From Tulasnella sp. 424 (lineage: Eukaryota; Basidiomycota; Agaricomycetes; Cantharellales; Tulasnellaceae): 64,000 bases of DNA. The stretch lies in assembly GCA_019633425.1 (NCBI GenBank), contig WSUB01000074.1:831-64830 (forward strand), read 5' to 3'. Shown in pieces: positions 1 to 11,762 of the stretch (position 1 is its first letter; every line of letters starts with the position of its first letter). The notes beneath the pieces are model-generated. The model ran no database searches, was not told where the DNA came from, and saw only the letters and a program-made list of their open reading frames with translations. A program made the translations under genes and the position numbers.

Positions 1-1406
1 ATATGGAGGTAAGCCAACAGCTTGCTCCTGGCGCCGCTTGAGGCGTGACTGATGGATCTCCTCTCGGTTTGAAGCCATTCTCTCTCAAACGAAGCCTCCA
101 TGAATCAGACTGGGAAAGACTTATCCTCCACTCACAATACACTAAAAGCCTCACGATCTCTTTCGACGATCATTCTCAAAATCAGTACGAGCAACTGCTC
201 TCCAACATGCCATCCAGAGCGATCCTCCCCAACCTAACATCCATTCATTTTCGTCTGCTGGGGGGAGATGAACCACCAAACTCGGAGCTCATAAAGCTCT
301 TACTTCCCACGACTGTCTCATTTGTAGAAGTCGAGGTACCTGAAGTGGCCGAAGGATCTGCAGAGGCGGTCCTCGACGCCCTAGCGGGAGTAGAGCTTCC
401 TAGCCTCGCATCATTCGCCATCGAGATAGCCGATTTTCAGGCCAGCACAAGGGATTTAGATTCGCGGATGTCCCAAGTACTCCATACGCACCAAGGCATC
501 GAAACCCTCGAAATTAACATATATCAATACCGAACAGACGAGGCCATCTGCTCGGCAGGGCGACTTCCAGCACTTCGAAGCCTGGAGGTATTCAGCTATG
601 GATGGGAGATGGCTGCAGGGGAACCCGATATTTTCTCTCTTCCGGATAACTTGTTCCCCGTGCTTCACACACTCAAACTCCGGGGCACGCCGGACTCCAT
701 CAAGGCTCTCTCGAGTCGAATTAGCTCAGAGAACCTGGAGATAATCGACCTCTACCTTGAACCATCCCTAGATTTCGAAGCCGACAGTCCAGCTCAGAAT
801 GCCAACTGCCTTCTCTTCAGTGATAGATTTCCACGTCTCAAAACGTTGGTTCTCCACCTGCAGATCTCCGTCCTAGAGGAGGCCCTAAGCCCAGTTCTGG
901 CATGCAGAGAGCTCGAGACCCTCAGAATCGGAGTAGGTTGGAGTCGTACTCTGTGGTTTAGTGAGAACACACTGGCTAGGATGGGAGCCGCCTGGCCACA
1001 ACTCAAGACGATGGACCTCACCTTATTCATAGATTATCATTCCAACAAGTACCTAGGCCTCACCCATCTCCAAGTCATCGCTAGAGATTTTCGAAGCCTA
1101 GTAAAGCTCAAGGTTGGCTTTGATGCGACAACGAAGGGCAACCCGGGATTCAAGGTAGAGGATGCAGTCACGATTGCGGACAACGAGCTGCAGGAATTGG
1201 AGGTAGATTGGTCGCTACTCGATGGTATTATGGAGCGAAAGATTGCACACCTATTTCGAGCATGGTGGCCTAAACTTCGGACCGTACGGTGTACAGAGCC
1301 GTTGCATTTCCCGTACTCGTACCATTGGGCGTCAGTAATCGAGGCGTTTCGGAACTCCAATACGGAGCAAACGACATTGGGAGGTTCCGTCTCTCACTCA
1401 GCTTAA
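1..1406 (+). CDS. F-box/leucine-rich protein, copy 1 (5' truncated by window edge)
   Basis: Partial gene. Bases 1-8 match the end of exon 1 of copy 2; intron 9-74 (GTAAGC...GAAG, 66 nt); exon 2 75-1406 in phase 0, giving 443 visible residues to a TAA stop. The reading frame appears to open earlier, at 45, but those ten codons lie in the intron. The protein has repeated hydrophobic strand/helix units of the irregular leucine-rich type seen in fungal F-box proteins. The F-box itself would be encoded left of the window, by analogy with copy 2. Likely role, inferred from the family: substrate adaptor of an SCF ubiquitin ligase; the substrate is unknown. Bases 1-109 are identical to 1937-2045, so this is a recent tandem duplicate. 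Confidence 0.75.
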
Positions 1407-1737
1407 CCTGTATTGAATCACGTAGAAGTGCTGTGTGGAGGGTTGTAATTGATAACGTGCCTTTTAAAGAGTTGGATACAGTCGAGACTATGCGGAAGGT
1501 GCAGACTTTTGAATAACCTAAGTTCGAGTGCCTATCGGTCAGTTTTAGGCTGTTCAGCTTCGTACCGAGGCGCCCGTGATGCGCCCGGAACAGGAAACGG
1601 AGCTATGTACTCTTCTCCGGGTCCACTCCGCCAACTGCCATCGGCGCACGCGTCCGCCTGCCATTCCCACCCAAGCCATAGTCACCCCGTTTCAATCTTC
1701 AATCACAATTTGCCGTTTTAATACGGCCCATTCGATC

Positions 1738-3348
1738 ATGCACGCACTCTGGGACATCCCAGAGTTAGTTCAGTCGATCTTCACCTTTCTCGATAACAAA
1801 ACTCGAACCGAGGTGGCGAGAGTTTGCCGGCTATTCTGGTTGAACACTTTACCATCCACCTGGAAAGAGGTCAATGACTTCTACACTCTCATACAGCTCC
1901 TTCCCGATGATGCAGTGGCGAAGGGCTACGATGATAATATGGAGGTAAGCCAACAGCTTGCTCCTGGCGCCGCTTGAGGCGTGACTGATGGATCTCCTCT
2001 CGGTTTGAAGCCATTCTCTCTCAAACGAAGCCTCCATGAATCAGATTGGGGAAGACTTCTCCTCCACTCACAATACGTTAAAAGCCTCACGATCTATTTC
2101 GACGATCATTCTCAAATTCAGTATGAGCAACTGCTCTCCAACATGCCATCCAGAGCGATCCTCCCCAACCTAACATCCATTCATTTTCGTCTGCTGGAGG
2201 GAGATGAACCACCAAACTCGGAGCTCATAAAGCTCTTACTTCCCAAGACTGTCTCATTTGTAGAAGTCGAGGTACCTGACGTGGCCGAAGGATCTGCAGA
2301 GGCGGTCCTCGATGCCCTAGCGGCAGTAGAGCTTCCTACCCTCGCATCATTCGCCATCGAGATACCCATTCTCCAGGCCAACGCAGAGGATTTAGGCTCG
2401 CGGGTGTCCCAAGTGCTTCATACGCACCGAACCATCGAAACCCTCGAAATTGACATATATCAATACCGAATCGACGAGGTCATCGGCTCGGCAGGGCGAC
2501 TTCCAGCACTTCGAAGCCTGGAGGTGTTCAGTCATGGATGGGAGACGGCCGCAGGAGAACCCAATATTTTATCTCTTCCGGATAACCTGTTCCCCGTGCT
2601 TCACACACTCAAACTCCGGGGCACGCCTGACTCCGTTAAGGCTCTCTCGAGTCGAATTAATTCAGAGGATCTGGAGATAATCGACCTCTACCTTGAACCG
2701 TCCCTAGATTTCGAAGCCAGCAGTGCAGCCCAGAATTCCAACTGCCTTCTCTTCAGTGAGAGATTTTCACGCCTCAAAACGTTGGTTCTCCACCTACAGA
2801 TCCCCATCCTAGAGGAGGCCCTAAGCCCAGTTCTGGAATGTAGAGAGCTCGAGACCCTCAGAATTGGAGTAGGTTGGAGTTGTCCCTTGTGGCTCGGTGA
2901 GAATACCCTGGCGAGGATGGGAATGGCCTGGCCACAGCTCGGGACGATGGAGCTCATCTTGTTCGTTGGTTATCATTCCAACAACGAGTACATGGGCCTC
3001 GCCCATCTGCAAGTCATCGCTAGAGAATTTCGAAATCTAGTAAAGCTCAAAGTTAGCTTTGACGCGACAACGAAGGGCAACCCGGGATTCAAGGTAGAGG
3101 ATGCAGTCACGACTACTGAAAACCAGCTACAGGAATTGGACGTCGATGGGTCGCTGCTAGATGGAAACGTAGAGCGAAAGATTGTCACAATATTCCGAGC
3201 ATGGTGGCCCAAACTTCGATCCTTAAGGTGTGCGGCTCAGATGGAATACTATGCATACTCGGATCATTGGGAATCAGTCATCACGGCGTTTCGCAGCTCT
3301 AATACGGCGCAACCGACCTTGGGAGGTTCCGCGTTACAGGCAGCTTGA
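1738..3348 (+). CDS. F-box/leucine-rich protein, copy 2 (complete)
   Basis: Two exons, 1738-1944 and 2011-3348, intron 66 nt, both phase 0; 514 aa. Exon 1 carries an F-box-like segment (LWDIPELVQSIFTFLDN, about residues 3-45) that is the usual Skp1-binding module. Exon 2 carries about 440 residues of degenerate leucine-rich repeats with recurring LP.L..L-type units. The start is the first ATG, directly before the F-box. Substrate adaptor of an SCF ubiquitin ligase is the likely role, from the family only; such genes are highly expanded in Agaricomycetes. Copy 1 is very similar along its whole length. The splice junction is supported by the same joint in copy 3. Confidence 0.8.
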
Positions 3349-3690
3349 CCTCATGGAATCACGTAGCAGTACTGCGTGGGGTTTGTAGTTGATAACGTGC
3401 CTTGTAAATAGTTGAATACAGTCGAGAGTATGCGGAAGGTGCAGGGTTTTGAGTAATACAAGTCCGAATGCCTAGCGGTCAATGTTGGGCTTTGAGCTTG
3501 TATTGATACGATACGACCAGGGAGCCTTCTCGCCCGTGATGTGCCCGAGCAGGAAACGGAGTTGCGTACTCTTTTCCGGGATTCCGGCTTCCGCCGGCCT
3601 CACGAAACCGCAAGCCACGCGTATGACTCGAGCGTGGTTCGGCTCCTTCGCACCCGATCATATCTCTGCTCCGACGGCAAAACCAGAACC

Positions 3691-5211
3691 ATGAACCGCC
3701 TCTGGGACATACCAGAGCTCATCCGCCTGATATTTGGGTTCCTCGACAAAACAACACGAACAAGACTGGCCCCAGTTTGCCGCACGTTTTGGATGCACAA
3801 TTTGCCTTTCACGTGGGAGCGTGTCGGCCTGCCACCTCTCTTGAAACTACTTCCTGATGATGCCGTGTTATGGATGCAAATGGGTGAACGAAAGGTACGC
3901 GAGGAGCGGCGGTCCTTGTCGCCAAGTGGTATTCAATACTAATATATCGCCACTCGGTCCAAGTCGATGACGGTCACTCTCACACGCGCCTTACGGAATT
4001 GCGATTGGAACATGTTTATTCTCTATTCGCAATACGTCAGACACCTCGTTGTTGGCTTGGGCGAATCAACGCGGCATATCCACCAACAATTGTTGCCACA
4101 CTTGCCGCTCACGCCGATCCTGCCCAACCTAACATCCGTCGAGCTCGAGATTGAAGAAGAAATGGAGCCAAATTTGGGTCTCCTTGAATTCTTCCTTCCT
4201 TCAAGTGTGAGAGAAGTGAGTGTTTGGGCGGATTCTAGGACTGTTCTGCAAGAGCATGGATATCGGTGGATACTTGATGGTTTGGCGGAGATAGTACTTC
4301 CCGAACTCACTTCTCTCAGCATCGCCACGAAGCAGTACTCTCGGTATATCAGTCATAGTATCTGCCAGGTGCTCTTGTCTCGCCTAGGCATTGAAACCCT
4401 CAGAATGGAAACGGGGCCAGGTCTCCAATGGCTTGAGGTTCTTCGCGCGGCCGGACAGCTCCCCCTACTGCGCCGATTCGAGATGGAAGATACGCGTCCG
4501 ATCGCGTGGCCGGAGCTGGATTATCCAAAGCAGCCAGAGATCATCTCCCTCCCGGAGAGCTTGTTCCCAGCCGTCGAGTCACTCAAGCTCTCTGGCGCAC
4601 CAGATTTCCTGGTTCCTCTCCTGAGCCGAGTGTCATCGGCGAACGTCCGGAGCGTACGGCTTGTAGCAGAATTTCAGTACCGCGACCACGAGCCTAAAGG
4701 TCACTGGGACACGCCACTCGCCGACACCTTTTGGGCGATCGGAAGGTTCACCCACCTCAAAGTCCTGGACATTGCGCCGGATATGCAAATCACATGGGAG
4801 AGCCTTCAGCACGTTCTCAAGTGCAAAGAATTGGAGAGTTTCAGGTTGAGGGTGGGATGGGACAGGGGCTCTAATTTTGTGCCGCAGGAGGGTCAATTGG
4901 AGGTGATGGGTAGGGCTTGGCCCAGTCTAACAACAATGGATCTCAAGCCACTCAGCCGCTACTACTTTCAAACAAAGTTTATGGGCTTCGCTCACCTTCA
5001 AGTTATTTCACGGGAGTTCCGGAACCTGCGGAAGCTCGCTATACTCTGTGACGCAAGAAAGGCGTCAAGTGCGAGATTCCTCTTAGGGGATTTGGCCACA
5101 ACCGCAGACAACGCACTGCAAGAGTTGGACGTCGACAGATCGATGATAGGTTCTGGCAGTGAAGCCGAGGAAGCAGGACTGCTGCTCCGAACCTTGTGGC
5201 CAAACCTTTGA
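3691..5211 (+). CDS. F-box/leucine-rich protein, copy 3 (C terminus shortened by a stop codon)
   Basis: Exons 3691-3894 and 3964-5211; intron 69 nt with an ACTAAT branch site and CCAAG acceptor; 483 aa. The F-box segment (LWDIPELIRLIFGFLDK) is at residues 3-45, followed by leucine-rich repeats. It is more diverged from copies 1 and 2 than they are from each other, but has the same intron position and phase. The TGA at 5209-5211 interrupts the alignment: after it the same frame stays open for 31 more codons to a TGA at 5305, and those codons resemble the last part of copies 1 and 2. This looks like a recent nonsense change that removes the end of the last repeat. Function, if kept, would again be an SCF adaptor. 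Confidence 0.75.
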
Positions 5212-5752
5212 GAAGTGAAATGGGAGGACGACTCGATGAACGCACTTTCGTGGTCAGCCGCGGCTGCAAGTATTAGGAGCACGGTACCAGGTCGTAGGAT
5301 ACAATGAAAAAAATGCTGTAATAATGAATGACTTCGACAGAGCCACGTATGACAGTTATTTGACCGGGAGAAAAAAAAAACAGGGGGAGGGGGGAGTTAT
5401 TTGCTATAGCTACTTAGGTTGATATTTCATGCATGCCAATGTCCACTACTAAACGCACCCAGGATAAGAACTCAGAGACCGCTTCACCACTTAAGACCGC
5501 CCGCCCAAGGAAAAAAGAAAAGAATCCAAGAGAAGAGGAACAGAGCCAAAGGAAAATATAAAAGCAAGTAGAAGAAGAAGAGAAGAAACGATTCCCAAAA
5601 TAAAACCATAAGTTCCCAAGACCCAAACAAACCATTATTGCAAGGCTCCAGTCCTACTTGAATGCGCGGCGTTCCTAACGCGATATATCTTATTCTTCGA
5701 ATCCCTGGCCGCTCGATCGCTTGAATACTTTCTTCGTCTTTCTTATTTTTCA
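5212..5752. other. Intergenic, convergent 3' flanks
   Basis: Between the F-box copy 3 gene and the end of the RRM protein gene. It holds the relic coding extension to 5307, an A-run followed by a G-run near 5371-5395, and AG-rich sequence around 5500-5600. No gene seen. Confidence 0.6.
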
Positions 5753-8700
5753 TTATCTTGAGTCAGCCTCGTTCAACGGCGCTGCGACGACCTCTGGTCT
5801 CCTGGACCCAGGTTCCGCGGCCCAACTCGCTCTCCTACCAGGCGAAGGCAACCCAAACATCCCAGGCCTCTTCAGGTCCTTCTCGGCCAGCTTTGGCAGA
5901 GGGCCAGATGCGTTCCGTCCCATCGTCGTGGAGGCCTCAGCGTTAGGACCTATGATAGCATCCTGCTCGGGTGACGATCCACTCAGAGGAGATGGTGCAT
6001 TACTCCGACTGAACCGGCCCTTTTGAGACATCCACAAGCTCGGGAGCTTCCCGTTCTGCGCACCGCCGCTCGCTGCCATTGCTTTTTTGGCCGTACCCAT
6101 GCCCAACCCGCTCGCCACGGCGATCTCGTTGACCATGCTCGGAACAGTCTTCTCATCGAGCGTCAACCCAGCAACGCGCGCGCGGATCGTAGCGGCAGGA
6201 TCTGAATTCGGGGTCTTCTTGGCGGGACTTCCCGAGGAGGACGAGGGCGACAATGAACTGTCAATGATTGCCGGAGCGTCTTGAAGCACCGTGGACCCGC
6301 TGTCTTCCTTAGCAGATATCGACGCGCTTCCATCCGAAGGATCGGCCGACCCTCCACCTCCAGAAGACGAGGACGTCGTCGGCGCTACGGGCGGGAAATA
6401 CCCCGTCGGTTCCTCCTGAGTCGCACCAGCAGCAACGGCAACACCTTGCATGGGAACACTCTGGAAATAGTCCCTCTGTCCTTCCACACTCGCATACGGC
6501 GTAGTCATACCTTCCCCTCCCGCACTTCCAGGTATAGGCGGAGACCAGGCCTGCATTTGCTGCAGCGGGTGTCCCGGAGACAATGGGTATATACCAGTCA
6601 TCCCAGCAGGACTACCAGCAGGATCCAACCTCGGACCGGGAGTGAGCATCATATGGTGATGGTGATGGATTGGCGGAGTATGCATCATGGGTGGCGTTCC
6701 GTACATCATCGCCAGCGCTGCTTGCATCGACGAGGGAGGTGGCATCGGTCCACCAGGAGCGGCATGGAATGAGCCTTGTCGTCCCAAATGGTTCGTGAAA
6801 TGCGGAGGTGAGTTCGGACCGACCCCAGGTGACATGAAGTGGGGTAACATCCCTGGCGGGGTGCCGACTTGTTGAGGATGAAACGTGAACCCTGGCATCG
6901 AGGGCGTCATAGGCGGAAGCGCACCCCTACCCAACGGGGAGAACACCATACCACCGGCGGCGAACGTAGAAGGCGGTGGCGGGATCGCAATGGTACCAGG
7001 ATGATTCGATGAGGGTGACGAAGGTTGCTTGTTCATCAACGGCGTATGCGGAACCTCTTCCTCCATCGCACCTTCCGCCCTGGGGACGTTCGAAGCCACA
7101 CCGATCCCAGAAACCGAAGTCGCGGAGGTCATCCCAGTCGCGTCAGCAGACGGTGGGGTCGGAGCAGGTGGGGGGTTCAACAAGCTCGGGTAATCGAACT
7201 TGCCATACACGGACGAAGCCCGAGATGACATGGCGCTCGCGGGTCTCGTCGACCCAGCAAGACCCGACCCATGCGAAGTCGACGGCCGACTCCCAATCAC
7301 CGATGGTGTCTGAGACACGGCCGGCCGGCTGGTTGACGAAACTTGTTGCTGCTGTAGACTCTCGACTTGCTCCTTCAACTGCTGCACCAGCATCTCCTGC
7401 TGAAGTGCCGCTAAGCTCGCAGCCGCCAAATTCCCCCCAGCCGCTCCCATAGCCTGCTCCGTCACGCTCCTCTGCAACGCTGGAGGTTGCTGCAGAACCA
7501 TCTGCTGTTGATTTAGATACTGCTCGTACAACGCTTGTTGATTTGCTGCCAACTGCATCGGTGGGGGGAATCCATCAAACGGACTTGTAGGCTGGGAATG
7601 AAACGGGGCTCCAGCAAAACCTCCTCCGCTCAAGGGCGCCGAGCTAGTAGTGTGGATGTGTGAGGGGATGAGATGGTGGTGCGGGTTCGCCCCCATAAAC
7701 GAGGCCGTTTGTTGAAGCTGCAGGTGAGGTTGGAGCGGGGGGAATGGTGGTGGCGAGGTGGATCCCGTCGTAGTTTGTGTGAAGCGATCGTGGTGCACTT
7801 TGATCATTCGACCATTGTATTCGAACCTATTCACAATCAACATCGCGTGTCAGTGCTTACGCGCACGTGCCGGGAAAGACTCATACGAAACTCACCCGTT
7901 GAGAGTTTTCACCGCTCGATCGGCGTCAGCTTCGGTCTGAAACAACACCGTCCCAAACCCTCTCGACCTCCCATCAGGTCCTAAAGCTACGTCTGCGCGG
8001 ATGACAGGGCCAATCTGACGAAAAAGGTCCTTCAGGTCTTGCCACTGACATTGGAATGGTAACTGTTGAAATGGCATGATTGCCGGATGAGGGCCCCCCC
8101 CGCATCGTCGTCAGCAAACTAGAGGGAAGACGACGCGAAAATGAACATCCTCACATTGCCAACGAACAAACTCCTCCCAGCGGAGTGCATCCCCATCCTC
8201 GAGCCAGACCGAGAAATCGAATTAGGGTTCAAGTGAGACGCGATGGAGAACGCAGCTGCGGAAGTCGATGATTGGGTCGGGCTAGAGGGTCCTAACACGC
8301 TCCCGGTACTGTTCCCAAGGGCGGAGGCTGAAACGCTTCCCGAGAGACCACCATTCACCAAGAGTGGATTATCCGAAAACGATGAGTTTGGTATGGAAGG
8401 TCCATGGAAGGACTGTGGGATTGAGGCACCATAGCTGTTGTCAAACATTGGGTCCAGTGGCATACGGTCGTGTCGGACTTCGAGGATACGCGTTTGCCAC
8501 GAGTAGCCATTGAACATATCTGATGAGATTGAGACACCCCTTATCTGGTGAGAAATTGCAGAGCCAAGGAACGTCAGGACGAGGCTTACCAATGGCACGC
8601 CCAGCATCCTCGGCGGTGGCGAGAAGGACGGTCCCGTATCCCCGGCTCCTGTTGTCCGGGCCGAGGCTTACATCGGCACGAAGAACAGTCCCGGCTTTTC

Positions 8701-9215
8701 GAAATAGGTCCTTTAGATCTTGCCAACGTACTCTGTACGGCAACTATCGGCGTGTCGCGGGACGCGTCACATGAGTCCGGGAGGGCGAGCGGAAAGGGGG
8801 CGCGAGGGCGAGTTAGAATAGTCAAAATAGCGCAACAAGGCACGATACGACCGCCCCACCACCACCTACTCACGTTTCCTACGAACAGCTGTGTGCGAGT
8901 GTCTTTTAGGGGAGCTGGGTTCGCTCGAGCGTTTGAAGTGGCCATTTGAATGACAGCTTCGATGTCCTGGTTCGTGGGCGTGGGGATTGCGGGTGCTGGG
9001 GTGGAGGAGTTGCCTGGTCGTGGTGGAGTTGGCTGTTGATGATGGAAGGAAGACGCTGGGGTCTGGTGTCGCAAAGGGGTCCGACGGTGATCGAGAGCGC
9101 GGAGGGCCAAGCAAAGGCCTTGTTAGTCGTGATTTACCCGTTGCAAGCTGGACTGGGGACGACGTACCGGGCTTGGTCGCACTCCACCTTGGGATAGTTG
9201 CTGCGTAGGAAGCAT
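5753..9215 (-). CDS. Two-RRM RNA-binding protein, Gbp2/Hrb1-like, with long low-complexity tail
   Basis: Six exons on the minus strand: 9168-9215, 8874-9062, 8590-8743, 8155-8519, 7896-8062, 5753-7826; 998 aa. RRM1 spans about residues 74-150 (RNP2 LFVGN, RNP1 RSRGYGTVLL) and RRM2 about 247-325 (LFVGN, RSRGFGTVLF). Both RRMs are split by an intron right after LFVGN, so they probably arose by internal duplication. The WQDLKDLFR motif in both is typical of Gbp2/Hrb1/Npl3-type proteins that accompany mRNA from transcription to export. Residues 325-998 are rich in Pro, Gln, Ser, Gly and His and have no recognisable domain; the RS/RGG region of yeast Gbp2 is not seen. The first exon (16 codons) rests on a GTACGT donor and is the least certain part; translation could start elsewhere. 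Confidence 0.82.
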
Positions 9216-10533
9216 TCCGTGTCCAACAGGTTTCTTTTTGCGTGTATGTTAATCGTGAATGGGCCGTTTTGGTTTCTGCATCGATCCACAAAGGTCAGAC
9301 GACTGGAGGGGGAAACGCCTGTGGCAAGTAGTGCTCGTACCTGTTGGGCAATTAGACAACTTTATAAAACCCCTTCTAGGAAAATTACTTGACACAAGAA
9401 AAAGCCCAGAAGAGAGAGAGAGAAAGAAGATTAGAGAGAGAGGATTTTGTGCGAGTGTCGTGGATGAGGAGAGAGAGGTGTGAAAAGATCACTCTAACAG
9501 CCAAAACCCCAATTTCACATAAGCGGGGACCTGGTCCTCGCTGTTTCAACACCTATGACGTCATTGCCTACAAGTTCCCCCGATCTAACCCAAAATCTCA
9601 CATCTCCCCCCAAGCCGCCGGGAAACGTCCCTGCAGATCCCAAGCACGCTATTCGGATCATGCTAGTTATTGTCTAGCAATGCACCTAGTTCCCTTTGCG
9701 ACTCACATATTTTATCGTGCTCGCTCATTTTTTTTTATTTTTACGATCCGAGTTCAAGCCTCAGTGACAAATTACGAGTGACTAAAGGAGAATAGGGAAA
9801 AATAACGTTTCGGCGCCTTCGGATCGCGATGTCACGGTGCTTGGCTCTCTTGTGTGCCCCCCGGTCGTCAAGCATCTGTAAAAAAATGGCTTCGGTGTCA
9901 CGCACTGCATAATGGGATGTGTACAATATTTAGGGGGAGCATCCCTTACCCGGGTCGCCGGCTGGCGCTTTTTCGGCAAGCCTTCCTTCGGCAACGCCCA
10001 ACCGATGACGGTTTCACTTCGTCATAATTCCCCCACTCCCCCCGGGAGCGAGTCACCTTCAGAAAATAACCGTAAAGTTCGATCGAAATGATCAATGGGG
10101 CAATGGCGAAGAAAGGGGGTGCTCAAACTTTCAAAAATCGATCTTTGAATCCAAATAAAAAGGGTAAAATCAAACCTCCATTCGGCAAAAAATTGCCGAA
10201 GAACGCCTAGTCCAGGGTGCGGAGTTCCCACCCTGCGGTCGTGCGGCGAACTGCGCCAAGATCAAGGGGCGTGACAGCGCCCAAGTGGACAATGGCTGCC
10301 GTGGCGCAGAGGGTGTCACACTTGCGTCAAATCCACAGCTCCAAAAGTTGTAAAATAACCGGAGGGCCTTTTTTTGCCGGAGATTTCGGGGATAATTGCG
10401 TCCGATTCGGACGGGGCTCTATCTGCCTTTCCCTCATCAAAGGGAACAATGCATGGCAACAGATCCGAAGAACATATCTCTCAAGCCACCCGACAGGGTA
10501 AGACATCCTATTGCAAATAACGCCGGATTTGGT
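9216..10533. other. Intergenic: promoter of the RRM protein gene and 3' flank of the MAPEG array
   Basis: Contains a GA-rich tract (about 9408-9480) just upstream of the RRM gene, a T-run near 9728-9737, and a perfect 8-base inverted repeat with a 4-base loop at 10181-10200 (TTCGGCAA/TTGCCGAA). From about 10300 the sequence belongs to the MAPEG repeat unit. No gene seen. Confidence 0.55.
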
Positions 10534-11391
10534 CTATGCCTTTGCCATCAATAAGTTTGCCGACTTCACTAAGAGGTAGAAGCATGCAATGTTCGTCGAC
10601 ATCCAGGTCACCGACCTAGATGGAAAATCCATTATTTCAGGTGACCAGAAGATCATTAGCAAGGCTCCCTGAAATCCAATAAAAACCCGTCACTTACCTG
10701 GCACCAGCCATACCTGGGCTTCTGCCATCATTGTTGATGTAGAAGTAGTTGTACGCGCACCGAGCAACAATCCTAGGGCCAATAGTGCACCACGGACTCT
10801 CGGTTAGCCACGTTCGGGCATCGTCGTCGCACAGTGAGAGCAGCACGTACAGGTAAGCAGTGACTACATTCGTCGTCTTGGCGTCCACCCCAAAGGCATT
10901 CGCAGCGATCTGCGCGAAGAAAAGTCCCCTTAACTCAGACCAGCACGTTCTCCTGGTGCAAACGTGTTTAACGTACGATCGATCCCAACCAAAAAGGGAA
11001 ATTCTCAGTCCCGTTCAAATGCGCGCTCTGCATTCGTCTTAATCGTTCGAGCTCCGGTTCTGGGATCTCTTTATCCTGGCACCGGTCGATGGCCATGCGG
11101 GGCTCGCAGCTGGATTTTGAAATTTCGTCGTGAATCAATTATGGTCAGAATTGTTCAGAGATAAAAAATTGCAAACTTGCTTCAAATCTCCTCGGCGGAC
11201 ATTTAAGGCCCTCCTAGCCGTGACTACCTAAGAGCGCGCGTGCATTTACTTCATGAGCGCTCAACCCACGTCGTATGGTATGCAAAAAGCCCCAAACCGG
11301 TTACCTTTCGAGCGTGCGGCCATTGCACGGTGGCCCAAAGTACAGGGACCGCATACAAAGATAGTCCGGGAGTGGCAAGGCTATACGGCAT
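10534..11391 (-). CDS. MAPEG-family membrane protein, copy A
   Basis: Six short exons: 11305-11391, 11181-11227, 10977-11109, 10851-10909, 10698-10772, 10534-10615; 160 aa. The introns (67-82 nt) have GTACGT/GTAAGT donors; intron 2 uses a GC donor (GCAAGT). MAPEG proteins (membrane-associated proteins in eicosanoid and glutathione metabolism) are small four-helix membrane enzymes, often glutathione transferases or peroxidases. Family signs: N-terminal TPGLSLYAVPVLW helix, RLRRMQSAHLNGTENFPFW (the characteristic R..R...AH.N..EN.P segment), IAANAFGVDAKTTN, ARCAYNYFYI and a C-terminal hydrophobic helix. The gene is invisible as a long ORF. It reads intact and the reaction cannot be assigned. Confidence 0.75.
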
Positions 11392-11762
11392 GGCTTTGAA
11401 GAGCAATTGGAGAAGTGAAGGAATGCACTGGTGGTGGTTGAGTACGCAGTTACGGCAGATGCCGCGGTCGATCTCACAGCCCACCCCTGGCGCCGCAAAG
11501 GATGCGGGCGTAGAGGGATGCCACACTTGCGTCAAATCCACAACTCCAAGTTGTAAAATAACCGGAGGGTCTTTTCTTTTGCTGGAGATTTCGGGGATAA
11601 TTTTATCCGGGGTTAAAACGAGACTCCATCCGTAAATAGCTTTCCTCCATCAAAGGGAACAATGCACGGCAAACAGAATCGAAGAACATATATATCTCGC
11701 CGTGCGCCTCAAGCCACCCGATAGGGAAAAGAGATCTCATTGCAAATAACGCCATATTTGGC

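Larger units (their letters stand above)
1..3560 (+). repeat. Tandem duplication of the F-box gene (unit about 1.94 kb)
   Basis: Positions 1 to about 1640 align with 1937 to about 3600. The first 109 bases, including the whole intron, are identical, and the 3' flank (for example the stretch with GTTGATAACGTGCCTT-like sequence near 1450 and 3390) is also shared. The period is 1936 bases at the left edge. Confidence 0.85.

Noticed and set aside
5721..7452. Plus-strand open frames opposite the RRM protein gene (up to 163 codons)
   Set aside because: They are shadows of the low-complexity, Pro/Gln/Ser-rich coding exon on the minus strand.
9389..9781. 130-codon plus-strand frame in the RRM gene promoter
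   Set aside because: Starts in a GA-rich tract, no ATG at a plausible place and no conserved sequence.
10694..10888. 64-codon minus-strand frame read without splicing
   Set aside because: It runs through an intron of MAPEG copy A; the spliced reading matches the family better.
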